Notes: a model not told the origin generated them from the letters alone. Positions 20,668-31,548 are shown, counted from the stretch's first letter. The stretch is DNA of 64,000 nt from Thermohalobaculum sp963721105 (GCA_963721105.1 CAVRHY010000012.1:107381-171380), one strand, 5' to 3'. Made by a program: numbers and translations.

Positions 20668-20749
20668 TCTCTTCCCCTTCCCTGGCCCGCCGCCGCGGCG
20701 ACCCCGAGCCCCGAAACTCCGCAATGCGCGGTGAATGGCGGCCGAACTC

Positions 20750-22883
20750 TCAGCGCTGCCGGTCGTACATCTCCGCGAACAATATCATGAAAGCGTCGAT
20801 CATGCCGCGTTCGTGACGCCCCGACTTGGCGCTGAAGCGTTCGACATAGGTGTCCCAGAACTTGGCCCGGCGCGAGCCGACGATACCGGCCAGCCCGCCG
20901 TCCCGGGACGTCGCCGCCTCGATGCTCTTGGGATCGAGATCCTCGATCAGCGCCTGCAGCGCCTGCTGCATCGCGCCGAAGGTCTGCATCTGGTGCTTCT
21001 GGAGATCCTTGAAGCTCGAGTCGACCGTCTGCGTGGCGTCGAGGTAGCTGCGGCTCTTCGCGCCGAACATGATGCGCAGCGCGTCCTCGGGCGTCGGCGA
21101 GAACTTCAGCGGGTTGTTCTCGAGCGCGCCGATCATCGTGCGCTCGGACGAGCGCATGGCGCTCTTGGTCTCGGCTCGCGCGGCCAGCATCGCCTGGAGG
21201 TTCTGCGTCACCAGCTTGAGGAGCGCGCCGAGTTCCTCGGCGAACGCCTCGCCGGTGCGGTCCGTGACAGCGCCCGCTGGCATGCCCGCGCCACGCTCGA
21301 AGGCGGCGATGAAACCGGCGTCCTGTCCGGCCGGCCCAGCCGCAACTTCCGGCGCCGCTTGCGTCGCTGCCTGCGCCTGCGGGGCGGCATCGTCTCCGCC
21401 GGCCCAGCGGCTCGCGAGACCGGCAGCGGCTGGCGCCGGCGCGGCCGGCTGTTGCGCTGCAGCGGGTCCGGGCGCCGCGGACTCGACTCGCGGATTGCGG
21501 CGGGGTGGATGGCGGCGGGGTGGATGGCGGGGGCACCGACGGGCGGCCCGGCTCGGTCGCGGGCACTGCCCCGGATGCCTCGGCGCCGGCCAGATCCGAA
21601 AACGGGTCGCTCTCCGGCGCCGGCCGATCCGAGTCTGACGCCGGCGACGACGGCGCCGCAGCGCCCTGCGGGATATCCGGCCCGCCTGACGGCTCGGGCG
21701 CCCCGCCGGCCGCGAAAGGGTCGGCCCGAGGCGCCGGGCGGCCGGATACCGGCGACGGCTCGGCCCCAGACGGCTCGCCCCCGGTCGGCTCGGGCACCGT
21801 CGGCTCGGCAACAGGCGGCTCGGCAACAGGCAGCGCGGAGACGGATGGCGTTGATGCAGGTGCCTCAGCGGCAGGCGGTTCGGAGGCGAATGGGGTTCAG
21901 CGGCAGGTGGTTCGGCGGCGGGCAGTTCGGCAGCTGGCGGTTCGGCAGCTGGCGGCTCGACAGCGGGTGACACCGCTGCGGTCGCGGGCGTTTCGGGCGG
22001 CGGCGGCTCCGCTGCCGGGGCCGGCGTTTCGGCGGCCGGCTTCTCGGGCGGCGGCGTGCGCGTGTCGGCGGCGGGCGCCGAGGCGGCATCGGGCTTCGGC
22101 CCGGGTGCCGCCTGCACCGGCTGCGATGCAGCGGGTCCGGACGCGGCCGGGCCAGCCTGTCGGGGCTTCTGACGCGCCAGCTCGGCCCGCCAGTCCGGGT
22201 CGATGGCATCGCTGCGCCCGCCCGGCGTCCCCGACGCGGCCGGCGGCGTCCAGCCCCAGTCGGTCGCGGAGGCGCCGCCTTCGTCGGCCGGCGGCGGCGG
22301 CGCGCCCCAGATGTCGTCGTCCGTCGCCGGGGCGCTCTGCGAAACCTCGCCGACGCCCCAGGAAATGTTCTCCTCGGCCAGGTCGGCCGGCCCGCGCGAC
22401 GCGCCCGGGCCGGAGTCGGCGCGCGCCTGGTTGGCGAAATCGCGCCGGTCGACCGTCTCGGCCGCCTCGGCGACGCCGCCCCAGGGATCGGCCCCGCCAG
22501 TGGCCCCACCGGTAGCCTCGCCGGCCGCGGGTGGTGCGGCGGCGGGCTGCGCGTCCTCGCCCTGAAGCTCGACTGCGACGATGTAGCTGCCGATGTGGAT
22601 GCGGTCGCCGTCCTCGCAGCCGGTGCGGCTCGGTCAGCCGGCCGCCGCGCCCGTTGACCGATGTCCCGTTCGTCGAGACGTCGTGCAGCCAGTAGCCGCC
22701 ATCTCGGTAGCGGATCTCGCAATGCTTGCCCGAGATGAAGCGCTCGGGGTCAGGCAGCGTCCAGTCGAGATAGGGGTCGCGGCCGATGTCGAGCCCGCGC
22801 CGGTTGACCTCGTATGTCACGGGCCCGCCATCGGGCAGGCTGGCAACATTGTCGATGCGAAGGAGAAGTGGCAATTCACTCAC
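20750..22883 (-). CDS. tagH: T6SS FHA-domain protein TagH (ImpI), at least three frameshifts
   Basis: Forkhead-associated protein that recognises phosphothreonine created by the T6SS kinase and promotes assembly. About 711 residues. The N-terminal FHA domain (about 1-100) contains GLDIGRDPYLDW, ISGKHCEIRYRDGGYWLHD and STNGTSVNG. A long Pro/Ala/Glu-rich linker (about 110-480) with PPAAE-type repeats follows. The C-terminal T6SS-FHA domain has PLKFSPTPEDALRIMF and ends FMILFAEMYDRQR. Frame changes are needed at about 22617 (after GGRLTEPHRL), 21895 and 21495. The linker is codon-repetitive, which may explain some of the errors. It lies downstream of the 204-residue gene and upstream of tssJ. 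Confidence 0.85.
21901..21960. repeat. Tandem GC-rich repeats in the tagH linker
   Basis: Imperfect tandem units of about 15 bases (core ggttcggcagctggc), two of them nearly identical around 21924-21954. They encode the Pro-Ala-Ala-Glu-Pro repeats of the TagH linker. A second repeated patch with core ggcggggtggat lies near 21498-21530. They are coding repeats, not a mobile element. Confidence 0.6.
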
Positions 22884-22958
22884 TCACAAGGCTTATTCGG
22901 GCCGGAAACCACTGTGCGCGACGATGCGGACCGGGTCAATGGCACGGCCACGGCCGGG

Positions 22959-23573
22959 TCACTCCGCCGTGGCCGAGACTTTCGCCCGGCGCTGCTCGGC
23001 GCGCCGGGTCCACGGCCCGGTGCCGTCGCCGCCGGTGGCGAAGTCCCGGGCGCTCTCGACGGCGGTGCGCATGTTCGCGATCCGCTCCAACGCGTCCTCG
23101 TCCGCGGTCGCGAGCATCACGGCCATGGCGACGCACTTGCCCGAGATCTCGGGCGATGGCGGCACGGCCTGCAGGCCGGCGGGTGCCAGCGAGCCGCTGG
23201 TCGTGAAGGCGGCGAACGCGATCCAGGCGCCAGCCCCCTCGAAGAACTCCGCCTCGGCGAACTCGCCGGCCGCCCGGCGCTCGTCCTCCTCGGGATTGCG
23301 CACCCAGGCCTCGGCCAGCCGCAGGCCCTCGCGTGTTGTCCCGTCGGCCGCGCCCATGCCGCGCAACGCCAGGCAGCCCCACCAGACCGACTCGCGCTTG
23401 GGCAGCGCCAGCGCGGCGAATATCACGGCCGGATTGGGATCTTCGCCGGCCTCCAGCGCGGCCAGGTGGTCGAGCGGCGACACGTCGGCCGGCATCTCGC
23501 CGAGATCACCGGCCGCCGCAGGGAATGCTTCCACGACCTGTGCCGCCGTCGTGAACCGGATTCGGTTCGCCAT
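22959..23573 (-). CDS. Uncharacterised T6SS-operon protein (possibly DUF6931)
   Basis: Intact 204-residue cytoplasmic protein, Ala-rich and helical, with no signal peptide or membrane segment. Conspicuous segments are IRFTTAAQVVEAFP at the N-terminus, SVWWGCLALRGMG centrally, GAWIAFAAFTTSGSLAP and the Arg/Lys-rich tail. From memory it resembles the DUF6931 proteins found in some alphaproteobacterial T6SS operons, but I cannot confirm this. It sits between clpV and tagH in the same direction. Position next to TagH and ClpV suggests an accessory or adaptor role; that is inference from context only. Confidence 0.6.
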   Translation of the reverse strand: MANRIRFTTAAQVVEAFPAAAGDLGEMPADVSPLDHLAALEAGEDPNPAVIFAALALPKRESVWWGCLALRGMGAADGTTREGLRLAEAWVRNPEEDERRAAGEFAEAEFFEGAGAWIAFAAFTTSGSLAPAGLQAVPPSPEISGKCVAMAVMLATADEDALERIANMRTAVESARDFATGGDGTGPWTRRAEQRRAKVSATAE

Positions 23574-23697
23574 ACACTCACCATTCTTTGTAGCTGGTCG
23601 GCGCGATCATCAACGCGGCGCGATCCGCGCCTACCCTGCCACGCCAGCCCTGCCTCGGTGCGGCATCGGCGGACCGGCCGCCGGATCGAGCGAAGTC

Positions 23698-26422
23698 TTA
23701 CCGCACCGCGTACACGAAGTCCTGCTCGACCACGCCAACCTCGGCCTCGGTGATCTCCTCGCCGATCAGCGACCGGTTGAGGATCTCCAGCGAAATCGCC
23801 GGCAGCATGGTATTGGTGATGATATTGTCAATCATGCGGCCGCCCGATGCCGGGTCGTTGCAGCGCCGGACGATCTCGTCGACGACCTCGTCGCCATAAC
23901 GGAAGGCGGCGTCGTGCTGCTCGGTCATGCGCCTGGCGATGCGGCCGAGCTGCAGCCGGGCGATGCCGGCCCATGTCCTCGTCGGTCAGCGGGTAGTACG
24001 GGATGCGTCACGATCCGGCCGAGCAGCGCCGCCGGGAACACCTTGAGGAGCTCGGGCTTCAGCGCGTCGGCCAGCTTTTCCGGCTCGGGCGCCAGCTCCG
24101 GGTCCTTGGTCAGCTCCATGATCAGGTCGGTGCCGACGTTCGAGGTCAGGATGATAAGCGTGTTCTTGAAGTCGATCTTGCGGCCGGTGCCGTCCTCCAT
24201 CTGGCCCTTGTCGAAGACCTGGAAGAACAGCTCGTGCACGTCCGGGTGCGCCTTCTCGACCTCGTCGAGCAGGACGACCGAGTACGGCTTGCGGCGCACC
24301 GCCTCGGTCAGCTTGCCGCCCTCGCCATAGCCGACATAGCCCGGAGGCGCGCCCTTCAGCGAGCTGACGGTGTGCGCCTCCTGGAACTCGGACATGTTGA
24401 TCGTGATCATGTTCTGCTCGCCGCCATAGATGGCCTCGGCGAGCGCCAGCGCGGTCTCGGTCTTGCCGACGCCGGAGGGGCCGCAGAGCATGAAGACGCC
24501 GATCGGCTTGTTCGGGTTGTCGAGCTTGGCGCGATTTGTCTGGATGCGCCGGGCGATCATCTCGATGCCGTGCTTCTGGCCGACGACGCGCTGGCCGACG
24601 ATGCCGGCGAGGTTCAGGATCTGCTGCACCTCGTCGGCGACCATCCGGCCGGCCGGGATGCCGGTCCAGTCCGAAATGATCGTCGCCACCGACTGCTCGT
24701 CGACATGGGCGTAGATCATCCGCTTGTCGGGATGGATCCGGTCGAGTTCGCCGACCTTTGTCGTCAGCCTGCTCGCGCACGTCCATGCTCGGCGATCGGC
24801 GCCTCAGCCGCCGGGGGCGGCGACCGAGCCGCCGCCGAGCATCACCGGCCGCCGGCGCCTTCGAGGATCTTTGCGTCCATCGCGGGGGCCGGGATCATGG
24901 CGGCGCCGAGCTGCTTGCGGAGCGCCTGGATCTCCTCGACGAGTGCGCGCTCCTTCGCCCACTCCTCCTCGAGCTCGGCCAGCTTGCCGCGCAGCGTCAC
25001 CAGCTCGATCTCGAGCTCGGCGATGCGGTTCTCGTCGGCGGTGCCGAGGCTGCGCTCGCTCTCCTTCGACTGCTTCTCGATCTCGCGCGACTCGATCAGC
25101 TTTCGCGTGTCCTCGACGACGGCCGGCACGGCCACCTGGCTGATGGCGACGCGGGCGCAGGCGGTGTCGAGCAGGCTGACCGCCTTGTCCGGCAGCTGGC
25201 GCGCCGGGATGTAGCGGGCGGAGAGCGCCGCGGCGGCGACGATCGCCTCGTCGGCGACCTTGACCCCGTGATGCGCCTCCATGACGCCGATCATGCCGCG
25301 CAGCATGTAGCAGCACTTGTCGATCGACGGCTCGTCGACGTTGATGACCTGGAAGCGCCGGGTCAGCGCCGGGTCCTTCTCGAAGTACTTCTGGTACTCC
25401 ATCCAGGTCGTCGCGGCGATGGTGCGCAGCTTGCCGCGCGCCAGCGCCGGCTTCAGCAGGTTGGCGGCGTCGCCGGTGCCGGCAGCGCCCCCGGCGCCGA
25501 TCAGCGTGTGCGCCTCGTCGATGAACATGATGATGGGCGTCGGGCTGCCCTGCACCTCGTCGATGACGCTGCGGAGCCGCTGCTCGAACTCGCCCTTCAT
25601 CGAGGCGCCGGCCTGCAGCAGGCCGATGTCGAGCGCCAGCAGGCGGACGCCCTGCAGCGAGGGCGGCACCTCGCCCTTGACGATCTTCTGCGCGAAGCCC
25701 TCGACGACCGCCGTCTTGCCGACCCCCGCCTCGCCCGTGATGATCGGGTTGTTCTGGCGGCGGCGCTGCAGGATGTCGATGATCTGGCGGATCTCCTCGT
25801 CGCGGCCGACGATCGGGTCCATGGTCTTGGCGTTGGCGGTGAAATCGACGCAGAACTTGTCGAGCGCCGTGGTGCCGGTCGGGCCCTGCGCCGCGTCGGT
25901 GCCGCCCTGGCCGATGCTGGAGCCGTCCATCGGGCGCAGCGACTCCTCGTCGCTCTCGGCCCAGATGGTACGGTACTCGGAGGCCAGCGCGTCGGGGTTC
26001 AGCTTGCCGAACTCGGCGCTGAGGTTCTTCAGCGTGCGGTTCAGCTTCATGTCCTTCAGCATGCCCATCAGGACATGGCCGGTGCGGATCTGCATCTCGC
26101 CGAAGAACAGGGTCGCATAGAACCAGCCGCGTTCGAGCGCGTCGACGATCTGCTCCGACACCTGGGGCATCTCGGTGACGTTCTTCTTGAAGCCGTCGAC
26201 GACGCCCTGCAGGTCGGACATCAGCTTGCCGCGGTCCAGCTTGTAGTGGTCGCAGGTCAGCGAGAGGTCCGAGCGGTCCTTCTGCAGCACGTGCAGGAAC
26301 CAGTGCGCCAGCTCGATGTTCGCGTTGCCCGCGCCCTTGGCCTGGCGCAGCGCCTGGATGAAGCAGTCGTAGCCGAGGCGATTGAGCTTGCCGGTAACGG
26401 TTTCGAGACTGATGTCGGTCAT
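23698..26422 (-). CDS. clpV: T6SS sheath-disassembly ATPase ClpV (TssH), about four frameshifts
   Basis: AAA+ unfoldase of the ClpB/Hsp100 family that recycles contracted TssBC sheath; about 908 residues. The N-domain begins ISLETVTGKLNRLGYDCF. The first AAA domain has Walker A GEAGVGKTAVVEG and FIDEAHTLIGAGG; the coiled-coil insert has ELEIELVTLRGKLAEL. The second AAA domain has ISDWTGIPAGRM, Walker A GPSGVGKTETALALAE and VVLLDEVEKAHPDV, then a C-terminal LISLE-type end (IITNTMLPAISLEILN). The first frame runs out at 24842 and is recovered only at about 24765. Two further changes lie near 24000 and 23965, around IPYYPLTDEDMG. Every ATPase motif is intact in its own frame. Confidence 0.9.
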
Positions 26423-26447
26423 TTAAGGACCCCCTCCCAGACGCCGT

Positions 26448-27444
26448 TCAGGGCGTCATAGTGACAGCATGTTCGCCGGATGGCGAGAACCGCGTGCGCA
26501 GGTCGACGCCGGCACCGCCGCCGCCCGGCGGCCGCATCCAGCCGGTCCAGCCCAGCCGGCCATAGCGTCCGAGCTCGGCCGGTCGCGGCTCGTGGTCCGG
26601 CAGGACCAGCTCGATGTCCCATTCGTACTCCTGCCCGACGGCGTTCGACACGGCGTCGACGAGGCGCCTGAACCACGCGCCGTTCGGGAGGAAGCGCTCG
26701 TAGCGTGCCAGCGTGCCGGGAAAGAGCCTGAGCCGGAACTTGGTATCGACGACCAGCATGCCGCGCCCCAGCATCGCCCCCTGCCCCAGCCCGGCATGCG
26801 CGGTGCCCAGCCGGGTCTGCTCGTCGGGCGCGAGCGGCAGGAAGGCGCCGACGAACTGCTCGACCTCGGACGGTATGCCGAAAATGCCCGCTGACCAGCG
26901 TCTCGATGCGCGAGGCGCTGACGGTGCGCGCCGACAGGAGCCCGGCGAACCCGCATTTCTGCAGGTCGGGAATGCTGTCGAGGTCGCGCCAGCTCGGGCC
27001 GCCGATGCCCATCGCCGCGCCGACATAGTCACGGAACCGGTCGTCGCCCGGGCGCAGCCGGTGCGAGGCGGGACGCGAGTCGGAATGCGCGCGAAAGAAG
27101 AGCTGCAGGAAGCGGTTATTGAAGATGTCGAGAAAGCGGACGAAGGCATCGTCGTGGCGCGAGAACCATTTCAGCGCCTCCTCGGTGATCGATGAGGGCA
27201 GCGGTCCCATCGGGCCGAGAAGGCCCAGGAACTTGACCCGCATCCGCGCCTTGTCACGCTCGGTCTTCGGCTGATAGCTGGCGACGCCCGAGGCCGGGAA
27301 GTCCAGGAACGGCACCTGCCCGAGGTCGAGATATTCCTCGCGCCGCGCCGAGCTGTCGCCGATGCGCGGCCGGTCAGCGCTCAGTGCCTCGTGCCGGTTG
27401 AGCGCCCAGAAGAAATCATGCGCCCAGGGCTGCTCGGCCATCAC
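26448..27444 (-). CDS. tssG: T6SS baseplate protein TssG (ImpH), one frameshift
   Basis: Baseplate wedge subunit that pairs with two TssF molecules and one TssE; about 332 residues. The N-terminus has EQPWAHDFFWALNRHEAL, then VPFLDFPASGVASYQP and FLGLLGPMGPLPSSITE, all typical of the family. After one frame change near 26880-26890 the product continues FGIPSEVEQFVGAFLPL and ends in LGWTGWMRPP and a short tail. The start could also be the GTG just upstream at 27445-27447; only about 25 bases separate it from the tssF stop. The stop lies 25 bases before clpV. Confidence 0.88.
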
Positions 27445-27472
27445 CTGCGCCAGCCGGTATTGCGCCCGGCGC

Positions 27473-29440
27473 TCACAGCACCTGCCTCCGCCCGAGGCGA
27501 GGCGGCCAGCGCATGATCTCCTTGCGCTCGGGCGTGCGCACGACGGTCTGGGTGAACTGGTTCAGGCCGACATACTCGGCGAAGAAGCGGTCGAGGACGG
27601 CGCCCAGCAGGAAGACGCCCGAGCCCTCGAACGCCTTGTCCTCGACGGTGATGGTGATTTCGAGCCCGCGCGCTGCCGCGACGCCGTTCAACGCGCGGAC
27701 GCGCCGGCTTACCGGCCGGCTCTCGACCGAGCGAATGCCGCGGATGCGGCGCTCGGTGACGTTGTCGGAGAGGTCGGCGAACAGCATCAGGATGTCCTTG
27801 ATCGCCCGCGCGTCCTTGCCGGCGCGCGTCTGGACCAGCCCCAAATGGTTCAGCGCGAGCATGTTGATCAGACGCCAGGCGTTCTCGCCGGTAAAGTTCG
27901 GACGCGTCCGGTCCGCAATGCCGTTGATCAACGGCTCGCGCGGGCGGGTCGGCTGGCCGACGGCCCTGACCTTGACCTGATCGTTGTCGAGGAAGATGAA
28001 ATCGGCGCCGGTCTCGCCGACCGGCAGGTGCTCGGGCAGGTGCCGGTTCGAGCAGAGCGCACGCACCGACAGCTCGGCGATCTCCTCCCCGCGGTCGGCC
28101 GCGCGCTCGTGCCCGACCAGGGTCAGGAACATGTCCGTGCCGATATAGTCCGAACGCAGCCCGTATTTGTTCTCGTCGCTGGTGCGCCGGCGCTGCAGGC
28201 GCCGGATCGAGTAGAACAGCGCGGAGGAATGCACCGTCTGATCCTCGGGCGCGCTGTAGAGCGGGTGCACGGGGATCCGATCCGACTGACCCGAACGGTG
28301 CGCCGCGACCGAGAGCACGCGATGCGGCTCGAACTCGAGATAGCGCGTCCGCTCGGGCACGATCTGGTACTCGTAGTCGTTCGCCTTGAGGAAGATGCGG
28401 TCGCAGGTCTTCTCGAACAGGTTGATGGCGGGCGCACAGAACAGGCCGAAGGCATCTGCCTCGATGGACGCGCCAAGACGGGGCGCCACGTCGTCAAAGA
28501 CGAAGACCAACTCGAATAGCGGCGAGGCGACGTCCTTGAGATACCTGCCGAAGTCACGAATCCGGAACCCAAGAAAGGCTTGCGGAAAAGTGAAGTAGTC
28601 ACGAATGTAGTCGAAGCCGCGGAAAACGCGGTGGTCGACCGGGTAGAGCGCCTCGTCGTCGCCGAAGCCGATCTGCTCGATCGCGTCGCGCGGCAGCACC
28701 TTTGTGCGCCATTTCTGATCGTGATCTTGCCAGCGTAGCGCGACCTGGACGGTGTGGCCGAAGATCTGCTCGTAGACGGCGACGGCCTCGGCCTCCGGGC
28801 CCAGCAGGTGGACCATCAGCGCCGGGATCTTCAGCCCCCTGGCCCAGGTGTTCGGCTTGTCCGCGGTCAGCTCCAGCGCCGGCTCGGCGTCGAGATTCCT
28901 CGTCGAGCGGACGCGGAAGCTCAGCCGCATCCCGGCCATGCCGTCTTGCGGGACCGTCAGGCCCAGCGCCTCCAGCGGCGCCACGGCGCCGATGTATTCG
29001 GCCTTTGTGATGGTGAGTGGAAAGAGCCCGATCTCGCTGACCAGGCGATAGCGGCAGGCCAGCGAGCGGTCGCGCTCGCGATAGGCGGCATCGAAATACG
29101 CGCCGCGCTTGAGAAAGACGCCGTCGCGCAGCGCCTCGTCGCCGAACTCGGGCATCACCTGCGCGCGCAGGACCGAAGGGATCGGCGCGAGAAAATTCGG
29201 TACGAGCTGCTCGAGCAGGTTGTCCGTGAAGGTCGAGAACTCGTGCTTCAGCTTGAGCTGGACGCGCGTCGCCAGGAAGGCCGCGCCTTCCAGCAGCGCG
29301 CCGATCATCGGGTCTGGGCTGTCCTGGGTCATCGCCCCCAGGCGCTCGGCAACGCCGGGATACTCCTCGGCGAACTCCTCCGCGTGCTCGTAGAACAGCG
29401 CGAGCTCCCGGTTGTAAAGCTCCATGAATTCGCGGTTCAT
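27473..29440 (-). CDS. tssF: T6SS baseplate protein TssF (ImpG/VasA)
   Basis: Intact 655-residue baseplate subunit beginning MNREFMELYNRELALFYEHA. It shows the conserved FAEEYPGVAERLG, PDPMIGALLEGAAFLATRVQ and LLEQLVPNFLAPIPS segments. It has the central VHSSALFYSIRRLQRRR region and a C-terminal LPRLG-like end (RWPPRLGRRQVL). Length is slightly above the family's usual 590-630. Cytoplasmic. It follows tssE by 19 bases and precedes tssG, the usual EFG order in imp-type clusters. Confidence 0.95.
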   Translation of the reverse strand: MNREFMELYNRELALFYEHAEEFAEEYPGVAERLGAMTQDSPDPMIGALLEGAAFLATRVQLKLKHEFSTFTDNLLEQLVPNFLAPIPSVLRAQVMPEFGDEALRDGVFLKRGAYFDAAYRERDRSLACRYRLVSEIGLFPLTITKAEYIGAVAPLEALGLTVPQDGMAGMRLSFRVRSTRNLDAEPALELTADKPNTWARGLKIPALMVHLLGPEAEAVAVYEQIFGHTVQVALRWQDHDQKWRTKVLPRDAIEQIGFGDDEALYPVDHRVFRGFDYIRDYFTFPQAFLGFRIRDFGRYLKDVASPLFELVFVFDDVAPRLGASIEADAFGLFCAPAINLFEKTCDRIFLKANDYEYQIVPERTRYLEFEPHRVLSVAAHRSGQSDRIPVHPLYSAPEDQTVHSSALFYSIRRLQRRRTSDENKYGLRSDYIGTDMFLTLVGHERAADRGEEIAELSVRALCSNRHLPEHLPVGETGADFIFLDNDQVKVRAVGQPTRPREPLINGIADRTRPNFTGENAWRLINMLALNHLGLVQTRAGKDARAIKDILMLFADLSDNVTERRIRGIRSVESRPVSRRVRALNGVAAARGLEITITVEDKAFEGSGVFLLGAVLDRFFAEYVGLNQFTQTVVRTPERKEIMRWPPRLGRRQVL

Positions 29441-29459
29441 ATGGTCGTCCCGGTCGCGC

Positions 29460-30020
29460 TCAGCTGCGTTCGATCTTGATTTCGCCCGAGTCGAGCTCGA
29501 CCTCGGTGACGAACTCGACCGATGTCGGCACCGGGTCGGCGCGCATGTCGCAGCGCACGATGAACCGGATCGCGAGGTGCGTCTCGTTCTCGATATCGCG
29601 CTCGACGCGCAGGGTGCGCGACAACAGGCGCGGCTCGAACCGCTTCAGTGCAAGTTCCAGCTCGTGCCGGATGCCGTCGAGCCTGGTGGTCTCGTCGGTC
29701 GTCTTGTCCGAAAGGTCGCGCATCCCGTAGTTCAGGATCGAGTCCCTGACATTGGGCAGATCCTCAATCAGCTCCGGTGCCGAGGATTCGAGGTCGATCG
29801 TGTTCAGGAGGGCGGCCAGATCCTCGGCCAGCAGCGCCTTGAGCACGCTGTCCGACAGGCTGCGGCGACGTTCCCCGGTGCTGCGGCGGGACGAGATCAC
29901 CCGCTCGCCCTGGTCGGTGCGGATGTCGAGATGCTTCCTGGCGTCGCCCGCCGCAGCGGCGCTGCGGAAGGCGTACATCAGCGGGGCACGCAGCCGCTCG
30001 TTGGCCTTGGTCCTCGCCAT
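29460..30020 (-). CDS. tssE: T6SS baseplate protein TssE (ImpF, gp25-like)
   Basis: 186-residue relative of phage T4 gp25 that nucleates the sheath on the baseplate. The gp25 core contains LLNTIDL, VRDSILNYGMRDLSD and FEPRLLSRTLRVERD; the RLLS-type EPR motif is the family hallmark. The first 50 or so residues form a basic, poorly conserved extension (MARTKANERLRAPLMYAF), as in other alphaproteobacterial ImpF proteins. Intact, with 13 bases to tagJ and 19 to tssF. Confidence 0.92.
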   Translation of the reverse strand: MARTKANERLRAPLMYAFRSAAAAGDARKHLDIRTDQGERVISSRRSTGERRRSLSDSVLKALLAEDLAALLNTIDLESSAPELIEDLPNVRDSILNYGMRDLSDKTTDETTRLDGIRHELELALKRFEPRLLSRTLRVERDIENETHLAIRFIVRCDMRADPVPTSVEFVTEVELDSGEIKIERS

Positions 30021-30033
30021 GCCTCACCCTTAC

Positions 30034-30831
30034 TCAGACGCGAAACCGCGCTTCCCGGATCTCCAGAAGCGGAAAATCGTCATCGGCGCTCAACAGCACG
30101 CGCTGGCCGAGCCCTGTGAAGACCTCCGAGCCGGCATCGCTCCAGTCCGTGCCGCGGGCCAGCGCATGCGAGCGGTTGCCCGAGCTTTCGGACCCGAAAT
30201 AGCGCGTCGGCACGAAGCCGTGCAGCACCCGGCCGTCGGACCAGGTGAAATGCGCCGGCGCCCATACGAAATGGTTCAGCTGGCTCGGCTTCTCGATCCT
30301 CAGCGATGTCAGCGCCGAGAACGGCACCCAGCAATAGTCGCCCTCGGTCGGCAGGAACGCCTCGAGCATCGGGCCGTACCGGCCGTCGCCGTCCATCAGC
30401 CAGTCGAACCCGACGCCGTCGCATTCGCCCGGCGTGGTCGGCGCCTCGGCCAGCGCCGTCTCGCGCAGCGCCGCGCCGCCCGCCACGTCGCCCGATTGAT
30501 GCAACTCGAAGGACTTGGCGAAAGGAGCCATCCAGTCCTGCGGGTCGCCGACGATCGCCGGGGCGGTCGCCGTCTCGTGCGCCTCGCGCCGCTGTCGCTC
30601 GAGCCGCATCAGCATCTGGAACTGCTTCCAGATCGGCGCCTGTACCGAGGAAGACGTCAGCAGCGCCTCGAGCTGCGCCTCGGCGCGGTCCCACTCGCCG
30701 TTCAGGCAGAACACCTGGAACAGCCGGGCGCGCGCCTCGGGGTCGCCGGGCTGGTCGCGCACGGCGCCCTTGGCCTGCGCCAGCGCGGCGTCGAGGTCGC
30801 CTTCCTTCAGCAGCGAGAGTGCATCGGCCAT
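30034..30831 (-). CDS. tagJ: T6SS accessory protein TagJ (ImpE)
   Basis: 265-residue ImpE/TagJ protein. In Pseudomonas TagJ binds the N-terminus of the TssB sheath subunit and is thought to help ClpV recruitment. The N-terminal half is TPR-like (LLKEGDLDAALAQAKGAVRD, ARARLFQVFCLNGEWDRA). The C-terminal domain has DWLMDGDGRYGPMLEAF and VLHGFVPTRYFGSE, which are diagnostic. Intact; it lies between hcp2 and tssE. Confidence 0.92.
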   Translation of the reverse strand: MADALSLLKEGDLDAALAQAKGAVRDQPGDPEARARLFQVFCLNGEWDRAEAQLEALLTSSSVQAPIWKQFQMLMRLERQRREAHETATAPAIVGDPQDWMAPFAKSFELHQSGDVAGGAALRETALAEAPTTPGECDGVGFDWLMDGDGRYGPMLEAFLPTEGDYCWVPFSALTSLRIEKPSQLNHFVWAPAHFTWSDGRVLHGFVPTRYFGSESSGNRSHALARGTDWSDAGSEVFTGLGQRVLLSADDDFPLLEIREARFRV

Positions 30832-30891
30832 TCTTCCCCCGAAAATCTCGATCCGTCCCAGACGCCCAGCGCGGCTGCGCGCCGGTGCGGT

Positions 30892-31383
30892 CTATCTTCT
30901 GTTGGTCTTGCTGTTGTTCTTCAGGTCATACTCGAACTCGACGGTGCCGCCCTGGGCGATGCCGCGATCGTCCTGCTCCTGATAACTCATCATCACCTTG
31001 CCGAAATCGAACGACACCTGCTCGGTAAAGCGGTCATCGTCACCCATCCCGGTCGGGCGGACGGTCGTGACAAGAACGTCCGACATGATGATCTTGAGAT
31101 ATTCCAGCGGCTTGTCGCCACCCGCCTTGCGGCAGACCAGCGTCGCCGTAGTGATCGGGTTCGCCCGCAGGAGCGCTGTCATCAGCGCGGGAGAGGCGCG
31201 GTCGACGTACTTGGTTATGTGGATCTGCTCGACATCCGGGGCCGTGGCCGGGCCGCCGCCGCCTCGGTTCATCTTCAGGGTCATGCCCCAGGACCAGGCG
31301 AGCACGTCGATCTCGCCGGCGTGGACCTTGTCCCTCGCCTCGCCGGTGATGCCATTGAGCTTGAGGAAGATGTCTACGGCCAC
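30892..31383 (-). CDS. hcp: Hcp tube protein, second copy
   Basis: 163-residue Hcp1-family protein (TssD) forming the hexameric inner tube of the T6SS. It shows the family segments MAVDIFLKLNGITGEARD, IDVLAWSWGMT, HITKYVDRASPALM, the Gly/Asp-rich loop RPTGMGDDDRF and SYQEQDDRG. It resembles the upstream hcp closely at both ends but differs in the loop after the WSWGM motif, here KMNRGGGGPAT. A 165-base spacer separates the two copies. The tail NNSKTNRR is basic. The divergence suggests distinct cargo or tube variants; that is inference. Confidence 0.93.
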   Translation of the reverse strand: MAVDIFLKLNGITGEARDKVHAGEIDVLAWSWGMTLKMNRGGGGPATAPDVEQIHITKYVDRASPALMTALLRANPITTATLVCRKAGGDKPLEYLKIIMSDVLVTTVRPTGMGDDDRFTEQVSFDFGKVMMSYQEQDDRGIAQGGTVEFEYDLKNNSKTNRR

Positions 31384-31548
31384 AAAGGCTCTCCATCAGG
31401 GCTGCCGGCGAAACCGGTGGGCGACGTTGATCTGTCCGCCCCGGCTCGACGCCGGAGGCCCGGGGGAGTTGGCGGTCTGCGGCGCCTGCGCCGCGACCCG
31501 TCGCTCTCCCGGGCCGATCTCGTGTGCCGGCCCCTCGGAGCCGTCCGA

